DNA of 33,181 nucleotides from assembly GCA_022791675.1 (NCBI GenBank), contig JAAVZN010000049.1, positions 1-33,181 on the forward strand, read 5' to 3'. A program made the translations under genes and the position numbers. The stretch is from Clostridia bacterium. Lineage in GTDB: Bacteria; Bacillota; Clostridia; TANB77; CAG-508. Below are positions 1 to 8,860 of the stretch, piece by piece (within the stretch, counting starts at the first letter, position 1; each line of letters starts with the position of its first letter). Under the pieces are notes generated by a model. It was not told where the DNA came from, searched no databases, and saw only the letters and a list, made by a program, of their open reading frames with translations.

Positions 1-147
1 GTCTCCGGTGCTTCCATTTCCGTCTCCGGTGCTTCCATTTCCGTCTCCGGTGCTTCCATTTCCGTCTCCGGTGCTTCCATTTCCGTCTCCGGTGCTTCCA
101 TTTCCGTCTCCAGTGCTTCCATTTCCGTCTCCGGTGCTTCCACTTCC
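1..147. repeat. 21-bp tandem repeat (GTCTCCGGTGCTTCCATTTCC), about 7 units, encoding GNGSTGD on the minus strand
   Basis: Units at 1, 22, 43, 64 and 85 are identical; the units at 106 and 127 each carry one substitution; degenerate units follow up to about 180. Confidence 0.95.
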
Positions 148-651
148 TTCTACAATGCTTCCGTTTCCGCTGTTTCCGTCTTTGGAAGATTCCTCTTTCT
201 TTTTAGAGGTTTCTTCCTTTTTTTCTTTTTCCAAAACTAGAATTTCCCGATAAAAGGAAATTCCTTTGTAAGTATATACAATTTCGTATATACCTACTTT
301 ATCAGAAGAAAATTTCTCAATTTCCTTCTTCTCCTCTGATCCATTAGGTGTATAATACACCTTTATTTGGATCTTTTCTTTCAGAACCTTTTTTCCTTCT
401 TCATCGAAAAAGGTTGCTCCTGGATCTTCCCAGTCGTCTCCTTTTTCAATTTCATACCTTGCTTCCCCATTTAAAAATGGGGTTTTTACCATTTTTCTTT
501 TATCAGTTTCAGTTTCGGTTTTGGTTTTTTCATTGTTTTCAGGTTCTTCCACAGGTTCATCGATTGAACAGCTTACCCGGAATATTATTGCCACAACCAC
601 TAATATGATTGCAAGCAAAACACTTAACCTCTTTTTTGTTGTTTTTTTCAT
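1..651 (-). CDS. Secreted or membrane-anchored protein, truncated by window edge: N-terminal hydrophobic segment, DUF5011-like Ig domain, Ser/Gly/Asn repeat tail
   Basis: Not in the ORF track because it runs off the left edge. Reverse-complement reading from ATG at 651: MKKTTKKRLSVLLAIILVVVAIIFRVSCSIDEPVEEPENNEKTKTETETDKRKMVKTPFLNGEARYEIEKGDDWEDPGATFFDEEGKKVLKERIQIKVYYTPNGSEEKKEIEKFSSDKVGIYEIVYTYKGISFYREILVLEKEKKEE...(GNGSTGD)n. The 'DWEDPGATFFDEEG...VGIYEIVYTY' stretch resembles DUF5011/bacterial Ig-like domains. GGAGGG-type RBS lies just upstream. Confidence 0.8.
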   Translation of the reverse strand, partial: MKKTTKKRLSVLLAIILVVVAIIFRVSCSIDEPVEEPENNEKTKTETETDKRKMVKTPFLNGEARYEIEKGDDWEDPGATFFDEEGKKVLKEKIQIKVYYTPNGSEEKKEIEKFSSDKVGIYEIVYTYKGISFYREILVLEKEKKEETSKKKEESSKDGNSGNGSIVEGSGSTGDGNGSTGDGNGSTGDGNGSTGDGNGSTGDGNGSTGDGNGSTGD

Positions 652-869
652 TTTTTACCCTCCATAAATTTTCAATGTACTGGTGTTAATATAGTTACAA
701 ATCTATATGAAATCGAAAATTAATAATCACTAATTTTCGACATTATTTTAAAAAGGCACACTTCTGCCTATACCAATATTATAAAACATTTTGTAAAAAA
801 AGTCAAATTATGTTAAGGAAATTTTTGGTTTCAAAAAAGGTAAAATCTTCTAGATTTTACCTTTAAAAC

Positions 870-2183
870 TTATCTTATTATCTCTTTTATTTTAGTTGCA
901 TCAAAAATCACTTCTTGTTCTTCTCCTGTCTCCATATTTTTTACCTTAAGTTTATGATTTGTTATCTCATCTTCTCCTACTACTATAACATAAGGAATTT
1001 TTAGTTTATCTGCATATTTGAACTTTGTTTTCAATTTTTTTTCATTCAAATAAATCTCTGTTTTTACACCAAGGTTTCGTAACTGGCTAGCTAAAGCAAT
1101 TGGTTTTTCTAAATCTTCTACCATCGGTATAATTAATATTTCTGCAATTGATTTTTGCTCTGCCTTAATTAAATTCAATTCATTCAATTTATAAAACAAT
1201 CGAGTCAATCCAATGGATATTCCAACACCTGGTAACTTTTTATCCGTATAATATTCTGCTAAATTTTCATACCTTCCACCAGAACATACACTTCCTAATT
1301 CTCTATAATCATTTAAAAAAGTTTCATATACGGTTCCTGTATAATAATCAAGTCCTCTTGCTATGGTTAAATCTACTTTAAAATTTGTATCTGGTACACC
1401 AAATAGTCGAATATTTTTTACAACTTCTTTCAATTCTTCTACACCTTTTGTATAAACCTCATTATCAATTCCTAAATTTTCTAGATTTTGTATTTTTTGA
1501 TCTGGATTTCCTTCAATAGCAATAAAGCTCATAATTTTTTCAATTGCTTGTTTATCTATTTCTAATTTTCCTAACTCTTCGCTCACTGCTTGCTTTCCTA
1601 TTTTATCCATTTTGTCAATCACTCTTAAAATTTCTACTGCTCTTTCTTTTTGTCCTAAATAAGCAAATAACCCATTTAAAATCTTTCGATTATTAATACA
1701 AATTGTAAAACGATCAAATCCTAATTCTTTAAAAATTGTATAGATAATGCTTGGAAGTTCTGAATCATTTATGACATCTAATTCTCCATCTCCAATGATA
1801 TCCATGTCACATTGATAAAATTCTCTAAATCTTCCTTTTTGTGTTTTTTCCCCACGATATACTTTTCCGATTTGATATCTTCGAAAAGGAAAACTTAAAT
1901 TACCATAATTTTTCGCTACATATTTAGAAAGAGGAACCGTCAGATCAAATCTTAAAGAAAGGTCTGTTTCTCCCTTGTTAAAGCGATAGATTTGTTTTTC
2001 TGTTTCTCCTCCTGCTTTTGCCAATAATACCTCTGATAATTCTATTATTGGGGTATCCAATGGCAAAAATCCATATTTTTGATATGTTTTTTCTATTTTT
2101 TCTTTCATTTGATTAAATAAAATCTGCTCTTCTGGTAATAATTCCATAAATCCCGCTAATGTTCTTGGTTCTGTTCGATTCAT
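870..2183 (-). CDS. hisS: Histidine--tRNA ligase
   Basis: 437 aa; class II HisRS motifs (MNRTEPRTLAGFMELLPEEQ, RYQIGKVYRGEKTQKGRFREFYQCDMDIIG, GLDYYTGTVYETF, GGRYENL). Confidence 0.97.
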   Translation of the reverse strand: MNRTEPRTLAGFMELLPEEQILFNQMKEKIEKTYQKYGFLPLDTPIIELSEVLLAKAGGETEKQIYRFNKGETDLSLRFDLTVPLSKYVAKNYGNLSFPFRRYQIGKVYRGEKTQKGRFREFYQCDMDIIGDGELDVINDSELPSIIYTIFKELGFDRFTICINNRKILNGLFAYLGQKERAVEILRVIDKMDKIGKQAVSEELGKLEIDKQAIEKIMSFIAIEGNPDQKIQNLENLGIDNEVYTKGVEELKEVVKNIRLFGVPDTNFKVDLTIARGLDYYTGTVYETFLNDYRELGSVCSGGRYENLAEYYTDKKLPGVGISIGLTRLFYKLNELNLIKAEQKSIAEILIIPMVEDLEKPIALASQLRNLGVKTEIYLNEKKLKTKFKYADKLKIPYVIVVGEDEITNHKLKVKNMETGEEQEVIFDATKIKEIIR

Positions 2184-2220
2184 ATATCACACTTCCTTTG
2201 TTTTTCACTTTATAAATTAC

Positions 2221-2241
2221 GGGCTGGCATAACACCAGCCC
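2221..2241. repeat. 7-bp perfect hairpin GGGCTGG-N7-CCAGCCC in the hisS 5' intergenic region
   Basis: Inverted repeat read directly; no strong U-tract on either strand. Confidence 0.6.
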
Positions 2242-2253
2242 ATTTGAAGGCAC

Positions 2254-2538
2254 TTATATCTCCCTTCCTAGGGTAAGCTCACCTTTTTGATAAAGGCAAA
2301 CCATTCCCTTTTTCTCGTTTGTGGGCTGTATTAAAACCCATTTCACGAGAGTTTCCTCTACCGTTGCTCCTTCTTCCAGAAAAAGAAGTTTTAAATAGCC
2401 CATTCCATTGAAAGAACATATTTTAATAACCTCTTTTTTGGAACACAAAATTGAACAATTTTCTTCTTGGGTATCCATAAAAATCCGATAACCATATTTA
2501 TTCAATTTTTTTACATCTTTAAAAACAACGCCGTTCAT
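2254..2538 (-). CDS. Hypothetical protein (94 aa) between MBL-fold gene and hisS
   Basis: Intact ORF with AGGAGG-like RBS upstream (plus-strand 'ttacctcctt'). Codon choice (AAG, GAG, AGG, CCC, ACC) differs from its neighbours; one in-frame CGG. Confidence 0.6.
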   Translation of the reverse strand: MNGVVFKDVKKLNKYGYRIFMDTQEENCSILCSKKEVIKICSFNGMGYLKLLFLEEGATVEETLVKWVLIQPTNEKKGMVCLYQKGELTLGREI

Positions 2539-2646
2539 AAGTTACCTCCTTCTTTAAAGAAACACTTTATGTTGCTTTTAAATTATACCTTATCATTCGC
2601 AAAAATTCAAGTATTTTCCCTATTTTCCAGTAATTACCAATGTTTT

Positions 2647-3294
2647 TCAAAATAACTTTGGTTTTAATTCCAAATAAATCGGCTTTTCATCTTTTAACAT
2701 TGCCATCATGCCATGTCCAGGATATACAATGGTATTGTCTGGCAAAGGCATAATTTTTTCTTCAATTGAACTTATAATTTGCTCCCTACTAGAAGTAGGC
2801 AAATCGGTTCGTCCCCAAGTCCCTCTAAAAATAGTATCTCCCGAAAACAAACAATTTTCTTTTTCACAATAAAGACTTGTACTTCCTTTTGTATGTCCTG
2901 GTGTATGCAGAACTTTAAATTCTAAATTTCCTAGATGAATCAAATCGCCATCATCAATTCTAGAATCCGCTTCTAGTTCAATTTCTCCCACTCCAATATA
3001 AGGAGATAAATTAATTTCTGGGTTATTTAATCCTTCGCTATCTTCTCTATGAATTAAAATCTTACCACCACATTCTTTCTTCAAATCTGTTACCCCTAAA
3101 ATATGATCACTATGACAATGTGTTAAATAAATATATTTCAACTTTCCTTCCATAATTCGAAGTAACTCTTTTATTTGTTCCACCTCTCCTGCTGGATCGA
3201 TGACCATTGTTTCCTTTGATTCTTCGTCTAATACAAGATAACAATTGGTCGGATCTCCAATCCAAGTATCAATCTTTAGTTCCTTTAATTTCAT
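2647..3294 (-). CDS. MBL-fold metallo-hydrolase (glyoxalase II-like)
   Basis: 215 aa with THCHSDHILG, HTPGHTKGS and FSGDTIFRGTWGRTDLP motifs. Confidence 0.92.
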   Translation of the reverse strand: MKLKELKIDTWIGDPTNCYLVLDEESKETMVIDPAGEVEQIKELLRIMEGKLKYIYLTHCHSDHILGVTDLKKECGGKILIHREDSEGLNNPEINLSPYIGVGEIELEADSRIDDGDLIHLGNLEFKVLHTPGHTKGSTSLYCEKENCLFSGDTIFRGTWGRTDLPTSSREQIISSIEEKIMPLPDNTIVYPGHGMMAMLKDEKPIYLELKPKLF

Positions 3295-3326
3295 GATAAA
3301 TTCATTTCCCCCTAATCTAAATAAAG

Positions 3327-5522
3327 CTAAACTTTTCTTTTTACTTCATAAACACTATTTACTTTACGAATTGCTTTTTGAGCTTTGTTTAATTCCTCTA
3401 AATTTTCAATTTCTAATGTAATATCCATAATCGCAATTCTCTCTTTGGTTGTTTTGGTATTAACTCCCATAATTTTAGCTTTTGTTGTTCCTATTTCTTT
3501 TAAAATATCCATCAATAATCCACTTCGATCATTGGAAAACACTTCAATTTCCACTTGATAAGAAGTAGCATGTTCGTCGTACCATTCCACATCAATCATT
3601 CGATTCTCTTCAGAGAATAAATCACCAACATTAACACAATCCTTTCGATGAACAGATACTCCTCTTCCTTTTGTAATATAACCTACAATTTCATCACCTG
3701 GTAATGGATTACAACACTTAGACAATTTGACCAAACAATTATCAATTCCCTTTACAATAACTCCTGCATTTGATACTTTAGGTTTTCTCATTCTTGCTTT
3801 TGCTAATTCTTCTATTTTTGCCTCAATGTTTTCTTCTTCATGTTCTTTTCGATATTCTTGTAACATTCTAGCAATTACTTTAACCGAAGAATTAGCACCA
3901 AATCCAACTGCTGAATACATTTCTTCTAGATTCTTATATTTATATTTATCTAACATTGGTTCCAGATATTCGTTTTTAAACAAATCAGCGTGTGTAAATC
4001 CAATTCTTTTTAACTCTTTTTCGATTAATTCTTTTCCTTTTTCAATATTTTCTGCTTTTTGTGCTTTTTTAAACCAACTTAAAATTTTATTTTTAGCACT
4101 GGTACTTTTGACAAATTTTAGCCAGTCTCTACTAGGTCCCTTTGAATTTTCTGACGTAATAATTTCTACAATATCCCCACTTTTTAATCGAGTAATAATT
4201 GGCATCATTTTACTATTAATTTTACAACCTGTCATCTGATGACCAATTTCCGCATGAATCATATAGGCAAAATCAATTGGTGTAGCATCTCTTGGTAATA
4301 CTTTTATCTCTCCTTTGGGTGTAAAAACATAAACTTCATCTTCAAATAACTCTGTTTTCAAAGTATTTAAAAACTCTTGTGGATCTTGCATTTCTTTTTG
4401 CCATTCTAATGTCTCTCTTAGCCAAGCCAATTTATCTTCTTCTACTTTCACAGATGTCTTTTTTCCAAAATAATTGGCTTCTTTATATGCCCAATGTGCT
4501 GCAATACCAAATTCTGCAATACGATGCATATCCCACGTACGTATTTGTACTTCAAAAGGTGTTCCTTTATCTCCCAATAAAGTAGTATGAATGGATTGAT
4601 ACATATTAGGTTTCGGTACAGCAATATAATCCTTAAATCTCCCTGGCATCGGATTATACATTTCATGTACCACACCTAAAGCAGAATAACATTCTTTAAT
4701 CGAATGAACTAAAATACGAAGAGCAAATAAATCATAAATTTGATCCAATGTCTTGTTATCTCTTTTCATTTTACGATAAATACTATATAAGTGTTTTGCT
4801 CTACCAGTTACTTCTGCATCAATTTTTTGTTTTTTTAATTGGATACGAATATCGTCCATAATCTTTTCAATAAATTTCAATCGTTCTTCTCTTTTTTTGT
4901 TGATTCCTTCTACTAGTTCATGATATTCCTCTGGGTTTAAGTATTTAAAACCTAAATCTTCCAATTCCCACTTAATGGAATACAAACCTAAACGATTGGC
5001 TAAAGGTGCATACAACTCCATTGTTTCTTTGGCATTGGCAATTTGTCTTTCTCTTTTTAAATATTTTAGAGTTCTCATATTATGAAGTCTGTCTGCTAAT
5101 TTGATTAGAATAACACGAATATCTTTTCCCATAGCTAAAAACATTTTACGGTAATCTTCTACTTGTTGCTCTTCAATAGAAGCAAATTGCATAGAACTTA
5201 ATTTGGTTACTCCCTCTACCATCTCAGCAATTTCCATTCCAAATTCTTGCCTAATATCGTTGTCTGTTACTTCCGTGTCTTCTACCACATCATGTAATAG
5301 TGCAGAACATAGTGTACTATCATCTAATCCTATATCAGCTAATATATAAGCAACATTAAGTGGGTGAATAATATAGGGCTCTCCAGAACGCCTACATTGA
5401 TCACCATGATTTTTCATTGCATAATGATAAGCTTTCATAATAAGTTTTGTATCTACTTTTCTGGCATGTTCTCTTCTTTTATTGATAACCTCTTGTATGG
5501 TTATTTCTTTTTCTTCTTGCAT
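3327..5522 (-). CDS. relA: Bifunctional (p)ppGpp synthetase/hydrolase, RelA/SpoT family
   Basis: 731 aa with HD domain (ALLHDVVEDT), synthetase domain (YQSIHTTLLG), TGS domain (VYVFTPKGEIKVLPRDATPIDFAY) and C-terminal ACT domain. Confidence 0.96.
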   Translation of the reverse strand: MQEEKEITIQEVINKRREHARKVDTKLIMKAYHYAMKNHGDQCRRSGEPYIIHPLNVAYILADIGLDDSTLCSALLHDVVEDTEVTDNDIRQEFGMEIAEMVEGVTKLSSMQFASIEEQQVEDYRKMFLAMGKDIRVILIKLADRLHNMRTLKYLKRERQIANAKETMELYAPLANRLGLYSIKWELEDLGFKYLNPEEYHELVEGINKKREERLKFIEKIMDDIRIQLKKQKIDAEVTGRAKHLYSIYRKMKRDNKTLDQIYDLFALRILVHSIKECYSALGVVHEMYNPMPGRFKDYIAVPKPNMYQSIHTTLLGDKGTPFEVQIRTWDMHRIAEFGIAAHWAYKEANYFGKKTSVKVEEDKLAWLRETLEWQKEMQDPQEFLNTLKTELFEDEVYVFTPKGEIKVLPRDATPIDFAYMIHAEIGHQMTGCKINSKMMPIITRLKSGDIVEIITSENSKGPSRDWLKFVKSTSAKNKILSWFKKAQKAENIEKGKELIEKELKRIGFTHADLFKNEYLEPMLDKYKYKNLEEMYSAVGFGANSSVKVIARMLQEYRKEHEEENIEAKIEELAKARMRKPKVSNAGVIVKGIDNCLVKLSKCCNPLPGDEIVGYITKGRGVSVHRKDCVNVGDLFSEENRMIDVEWYDEHATSYQVEIEVFSNDRSGLLMDILKEIGTTKAKIMGVNTKTTKERIAIMDITLEIENLEELNKAQKAIRKVNSVYEVKRKV

Positions 5523-5613
5523 TTTTTCACCTTCTTTATCTCTTTACTTTATATCTATATCATGATATACTTTTATTGATACGTATTGTTTTGTATTTTT
5601 AAGGAGGATCATA

Positions 5614-5820
5614 ATGAAACATTTGAATCACAACAATAAGACAACTTCAAGGTTTTTTCTTCTTATCAGTCTTTGCTGTTTCATCTTAAGTGTTTTATTG
5701 CCTTTATTGGCATCAAATGCAAGTAATTTTTTAATTCAATTTGCTTGCACAACACTGGCAATCATTTTCTCTATCCTATGGATGCCATTTTTTATAATAG
5801 GCTTTGTAAAAAGCTTATAA
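5614..5820 (+). CDS. Small two-TM membrane protein (68 aa)
   Basis: AAGGAGG RBS directly upstream of ATG, two hydrophobic helices, followed by a strong terminator. Confidence 0.65.
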   Translation: MKHLNHNNKTTSRFFLLISLCCFILSVLLPLLASNASNFLIQFACTTLAIIFSILWMPFFIIGFVKSL

Positions 5821-5834
5821 ATGATGCCATTTTG

Positions 5835-5858
5835 GAGGGCTGTAGCCCTCTTTTTTTA
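5835..5858 (+). terminator. Rho-independent terminator
   Basis: GAGGGCTGTAGCCCTC followed by TTTTTTT. Confidence 0.88.
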
Positions 5859-5996
5859 TGGTATAGGAAAATCAAAAATTTTATTGATACCGTAAAAACA
5901 CATTCTACACAAATTTGACAAACGAACAATTGAACGTGGGCTGAACACTACCTATCAGAAGTTAGAAAATATGAATCAGGCCACTATTGTTCTTAT

Positions 5997-7688
5997 TTAT
6001 AGAGATCGCATCATATCCTTCATATTAATTTGTAAACTATCTACTCCATTAAAGCTATTGATTTCCAAAACTCCTACTACATCAATTTTATCACCAATTC
6101 GATATTCCTCTGCCAAATGTCCTAAATTGAAACCAATACTATTGATAATCGTACTATTATCTTTTAACGTTAATTTTAAATGCTTTCCTTCTGATAAGGC
6201 ACGAATGGAATCAATTTTTAAGTTTTTAAACACAAATACTGGCATTCGATTTCCTTCTCCAAAAGGTTCTAATTGTTTTAAACTCTCAACCATATCTTTA
6301 TTAATATCTTTTACATCAATTTTACTATCTACTTGGATCACTGGCAAAATTTTATCAATTTGTGCCTCTTGGGTAATGGCTTCAAACTCTTTTCTAAATT
6401 TCATAAAATTTTCTTTTTTTACTGTAATTCCTACTGCCATACTATGTCCACCAAATTTTTCAATGGTATCCATACATTGCATTAATGCATCATGTAAATC
6501 AAATCCAGGTATACTTCTGCCAGAGCCTTTTCCTATTCCATCTTCTTCAAAACTTAGCAATATACTTGGCTTAAAATACATTTCTGTAATTTTAGAAGAA
6601 ACAATCCCAATTACACCATGATGCCAGTTTTCTCCTCCTACAATAATTGCATTTTTTTCGTTCAGATTTTCTTTTTCAATCTGTTTAACCGCATTTTCAA
6701 ATATACTTTTTTCTGTCTCCTGTCTTATTTGATTATGTCTATTTAGCCTTTGTGTTAATTCACTAACTTGATTGTAATTTTTTGACAATAATAGTTCCAA
6801 AGCTTCTTCTGCTTTTCCCATTCTCCCACAAGCATTAATTCTTGGTGCAATTCCAAAAGAAATACTATTGGAATCAATTTTACTATATCCAGATGATTGA
6901 ATAATAGAACGAAGTCCAATGTTTTTTGTTTGACGAATTAACATCAATCCCAATTTCGCAATCACGCGATTTTCATTCACAAGTGGAACAATATCTGATA
7001 TGGTTCCAACACATACAATATCTAAATATTTTAAATATTCTTCTTCTTTTAATCCTAATTTCATTCCGATTGCTTGAATTAGTTTAAATACAACCCCTAC
7101 TCCCGCTAGTTCTCGAAATGGATACTTGCTATCTTTTCTTTTGTTATCAATAACAGCTATTGCTTCTGGCAATTCGCTTCCTGGTTCATGGTGATCCGTT
7201 ACAATGGTTTCTATTCCCAATAAATTAGCATATTTAATTTCTTCGATTGCTGAAATACCACAATCCACGGTAATCATTAATTGACACCCCTGATGAGCAA
7301 TCTTTTCGATGGCTTTTTGATTTAATCCATACCCTTCTTCTAATCGGTTTGGAATATAGGTTTCTACTTCTAATTGTCGATCTTGTAAAAAACTTTTCAA
7401 AACCGTTATACTTGTAATGCCGTCCACATCATAATCCCCATAAATGGTAACTTTTTCTTGTTCTTCTATGGCTTTTATGATTCTTTCTACTGCTTTTTCC
7501 ATATCTGTCATTAGAAATGGATCGTGAAAATCTTTTCTGGTTGGTTCTAAAAATAGTCGTATATCTTCTTTTTCAGTTAGTTTACGATTAACTAAAATAG
7601 TAGCTAATAATTGGTTCATTTGGTATTTTTCTTGTAATTCTTTGATTTTATTTTCATCGGTTTCATAGATTTGCCATTTTTTGTTCAT
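5997..7688 (-). CDS. recJ: Single-stranded-DNA-specific exonuclease RecJ
   Basis: 563 aa; DHH motifs (YGDYDVDGITS, TDHHEPG, GVVFKLIQA, GGHSMAVGI). Confidence 0.95.
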   Translation of the reverse strand: MNKKWQIYETDENKIKELQEKYQMNQLLATILVNRKLTEKEDIRLFLEPTRKDFHDPFLMTDMEKAVERIIKAIEEQEKVTIYGDYDVDGITSITVLKSFLQDRQLEVETYIPNRLEEGYGLNQKAIEKIAHQGCQLMITVDCGISAIEEIKYANLLGIETIVTDHHEPGSELPEAIAVIDNKRKDSKYPFRELAGVGVVFKLIQAIGMKLGLKEEEYLKYLDIVCVGTISDIVPLVNENRVIAKLGLMLIRQTKNIGLRSIIQSSGYSKIDSNSISFGIAPRINACGRMGKAEEALELLLSKNYNQVSELTQRLNRHNQIRQETEKSIFENAVKQIEKENLNEKNAIIVGGENWHHGVIGIVSSKITEMYFKPSILLSFEEDGIGKGSGRSIPGFDLHDALMQCMDTIEKFGGHSMAVGITVKKENFMKFRKEFEAITQEAQIDKILPVIQVDSKIDVKDINKDMVESLKQLEPFGEGNRMPVFVFKNLKIDSIRALSEGKHLKLTLKDNSTIINSIGFNLGHLAEEYRIGDKIDVVGVLEINSFNGVDSLQINMKDMMRSL

Positions 7689-7912
7689 TTTCCTCTCCTA
7701 TTTTGTAATTTTTTTCTATTTTATACTATTTCATCATTTTTTAAAAGCTTTTTGAATAAATTTAAGTAATTTTTCGTATTTTCTTGTTGAATCAACATTT
7801 TTTTCTTATATTTTTTTAGAATTTTAAAAACTTTGTCAAATTTACTTGAATTTCTTTAACTTTTAGTATAAGATATAAAATAAAGTAACGAGAAATTACA
7901 TAGGAGGAAAAA

Positions 7913-8779
7913 ATGCCAAGAAAAACAAAAGAACCAAAGGAATTAGAAAAAGAAAACCAATCCAAAGTAGTAACCAAACAGACAAAAACATCAGCTACTG
8001 CAAGTAAGAAAAAAGAAACAACCAAAAAAGAAACACCTACAAAAAAAACAACCAAATCAGCAAGTGCTAAAAAAACAGTTGCTACCAGAACCAAAAAAAC
8101 GACAACCACCAAAAAAACAACTTCTAAAAAAAGCACTTCTAAAAAAGCAACCACTTCATCTAAGAAACAAGTAGATATTGTAGAATATTACGATTTACCT
8201 TATCGTTATAATCAAACCGTCGTAAAAGTTTTGGCACAAACTCCTACTAATTTATTCATTTATTGGGATATTTCCGATAAAGATAAAAAAAATTTCGAAA
8301 AACAATATGGCGATCGTTTTTTTGAAACAACAAGACCCATTTTAATTGTTTATAATGACACCCTAAACTACCACTTTGAAGTAGAAATCAATGACTTTGC
8401 CAACAGTTGGTATTTGCATGTAGCAGACAGCAAATGCGATTATCGAATTGAACTTGGTAGACGTCCTATTGTAAAAACAGAAAAAATAAATGTTGATTAT
8501 ATCTATATTACCACTTCCAATGAAATTGAATCACCAAATGATAGAATGTTATTCGATAAAAACCAAAAAATGGTTTATTTTAGAAATATAAAAACAGGAC
8601 AACAAACAGCAAAAGAACTTACCTCTATCTCATTCATTCGAAATATGGGTAAAATTTATAATATATATGATTTATATAAAGTAATGTATCAAGATGAAAA
8701 CATAGAAGAAATTTTTAATCATTCCAATCCTTCTTCTGGAAACCCTTCCTCTGGAAGCCTTTCATCAAAATTCAAATAA
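7913..8779 (+). CDS. DUF4912-domain protein with Lys/Thr/Ser-rich, histone H1-like N-terminal tail
   Basis: Low-complexity KKTTKSASAKKTVATRTKKTTTTKKTTSKKST tail, then LPYRYNQTVVKVLAQTPTNLFIYWDISDKDKKNFEK, which I recognise as DUF4912. GGAGG RBS. Confidence 0.85.
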   Translation: MPRKTKEPKELEKENQSKVVTKQTKTSATASKKKETTKKETPTKKTTKSASAKKTVATRTKKTTTTKKTTSKKSTSKKATTSSKKQVDIVEYYDLPYRYNQTVVKVLAQTPTNLFIYWDISDKDKKNFEKQYGDRFFETTRPILIVYNDTLNYHFEVEINDFANSWYLHVADSKCDYRIELGRRPIVKTEKINVDYIYITTSNEIESPNDRMLFDKNQKMVYFRNIKTGQQTAKELTSISFIRNMGKIYNIYDLYKVMYQDENIEEIFNHSNPSSGNPSSGSLSSKFK

Positions 8780-8789
8780 AACACAAAAG

Positions 8790-8831
8790 TTGATTGATTA
8801 ATATTACTTGACTTTAATATTAATCAATCAA
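8790..8831 (+). repeat. Perfect 17-bp hairpin between DUF4912 gene and GH57 gene
   Basis: TTGATTGATTAATATTA-cttgactt-TAATATTAATCAATCAA followed by TTTTATTT; terminator/attenuator-like. Confidence 0.85.
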
Positions 8832-8860
8832 TTTTATTTAGAAACAAAGGAGAATCAGAA

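Noticed and set aside
1-150. CRISPR-like repetitive array
   Set aside because: Units are contiguous 21-mers with no spacers and lie in frame within a coding sequence.
8-608. Plus-strand ORFs 8..253 and 348..608
   Set aside because: Antisense shadows of the minus-strand DUF5011-like gene that runs off the left edge.
3727-4239. Plus-strand 170-aa ORF inside relA, and similar ORFs antisense to recJ, fhs, asp23 and others
   Set aside because: Antisense to well-conserved genes, no recognisable domains, composition typical of reverse-strand shadows.
5880-5996. Possible ncRNA or riboswitch between the small membrane protein gene and recJ
   Set aside because: No convincing conserved structure or terminator visible by eye.
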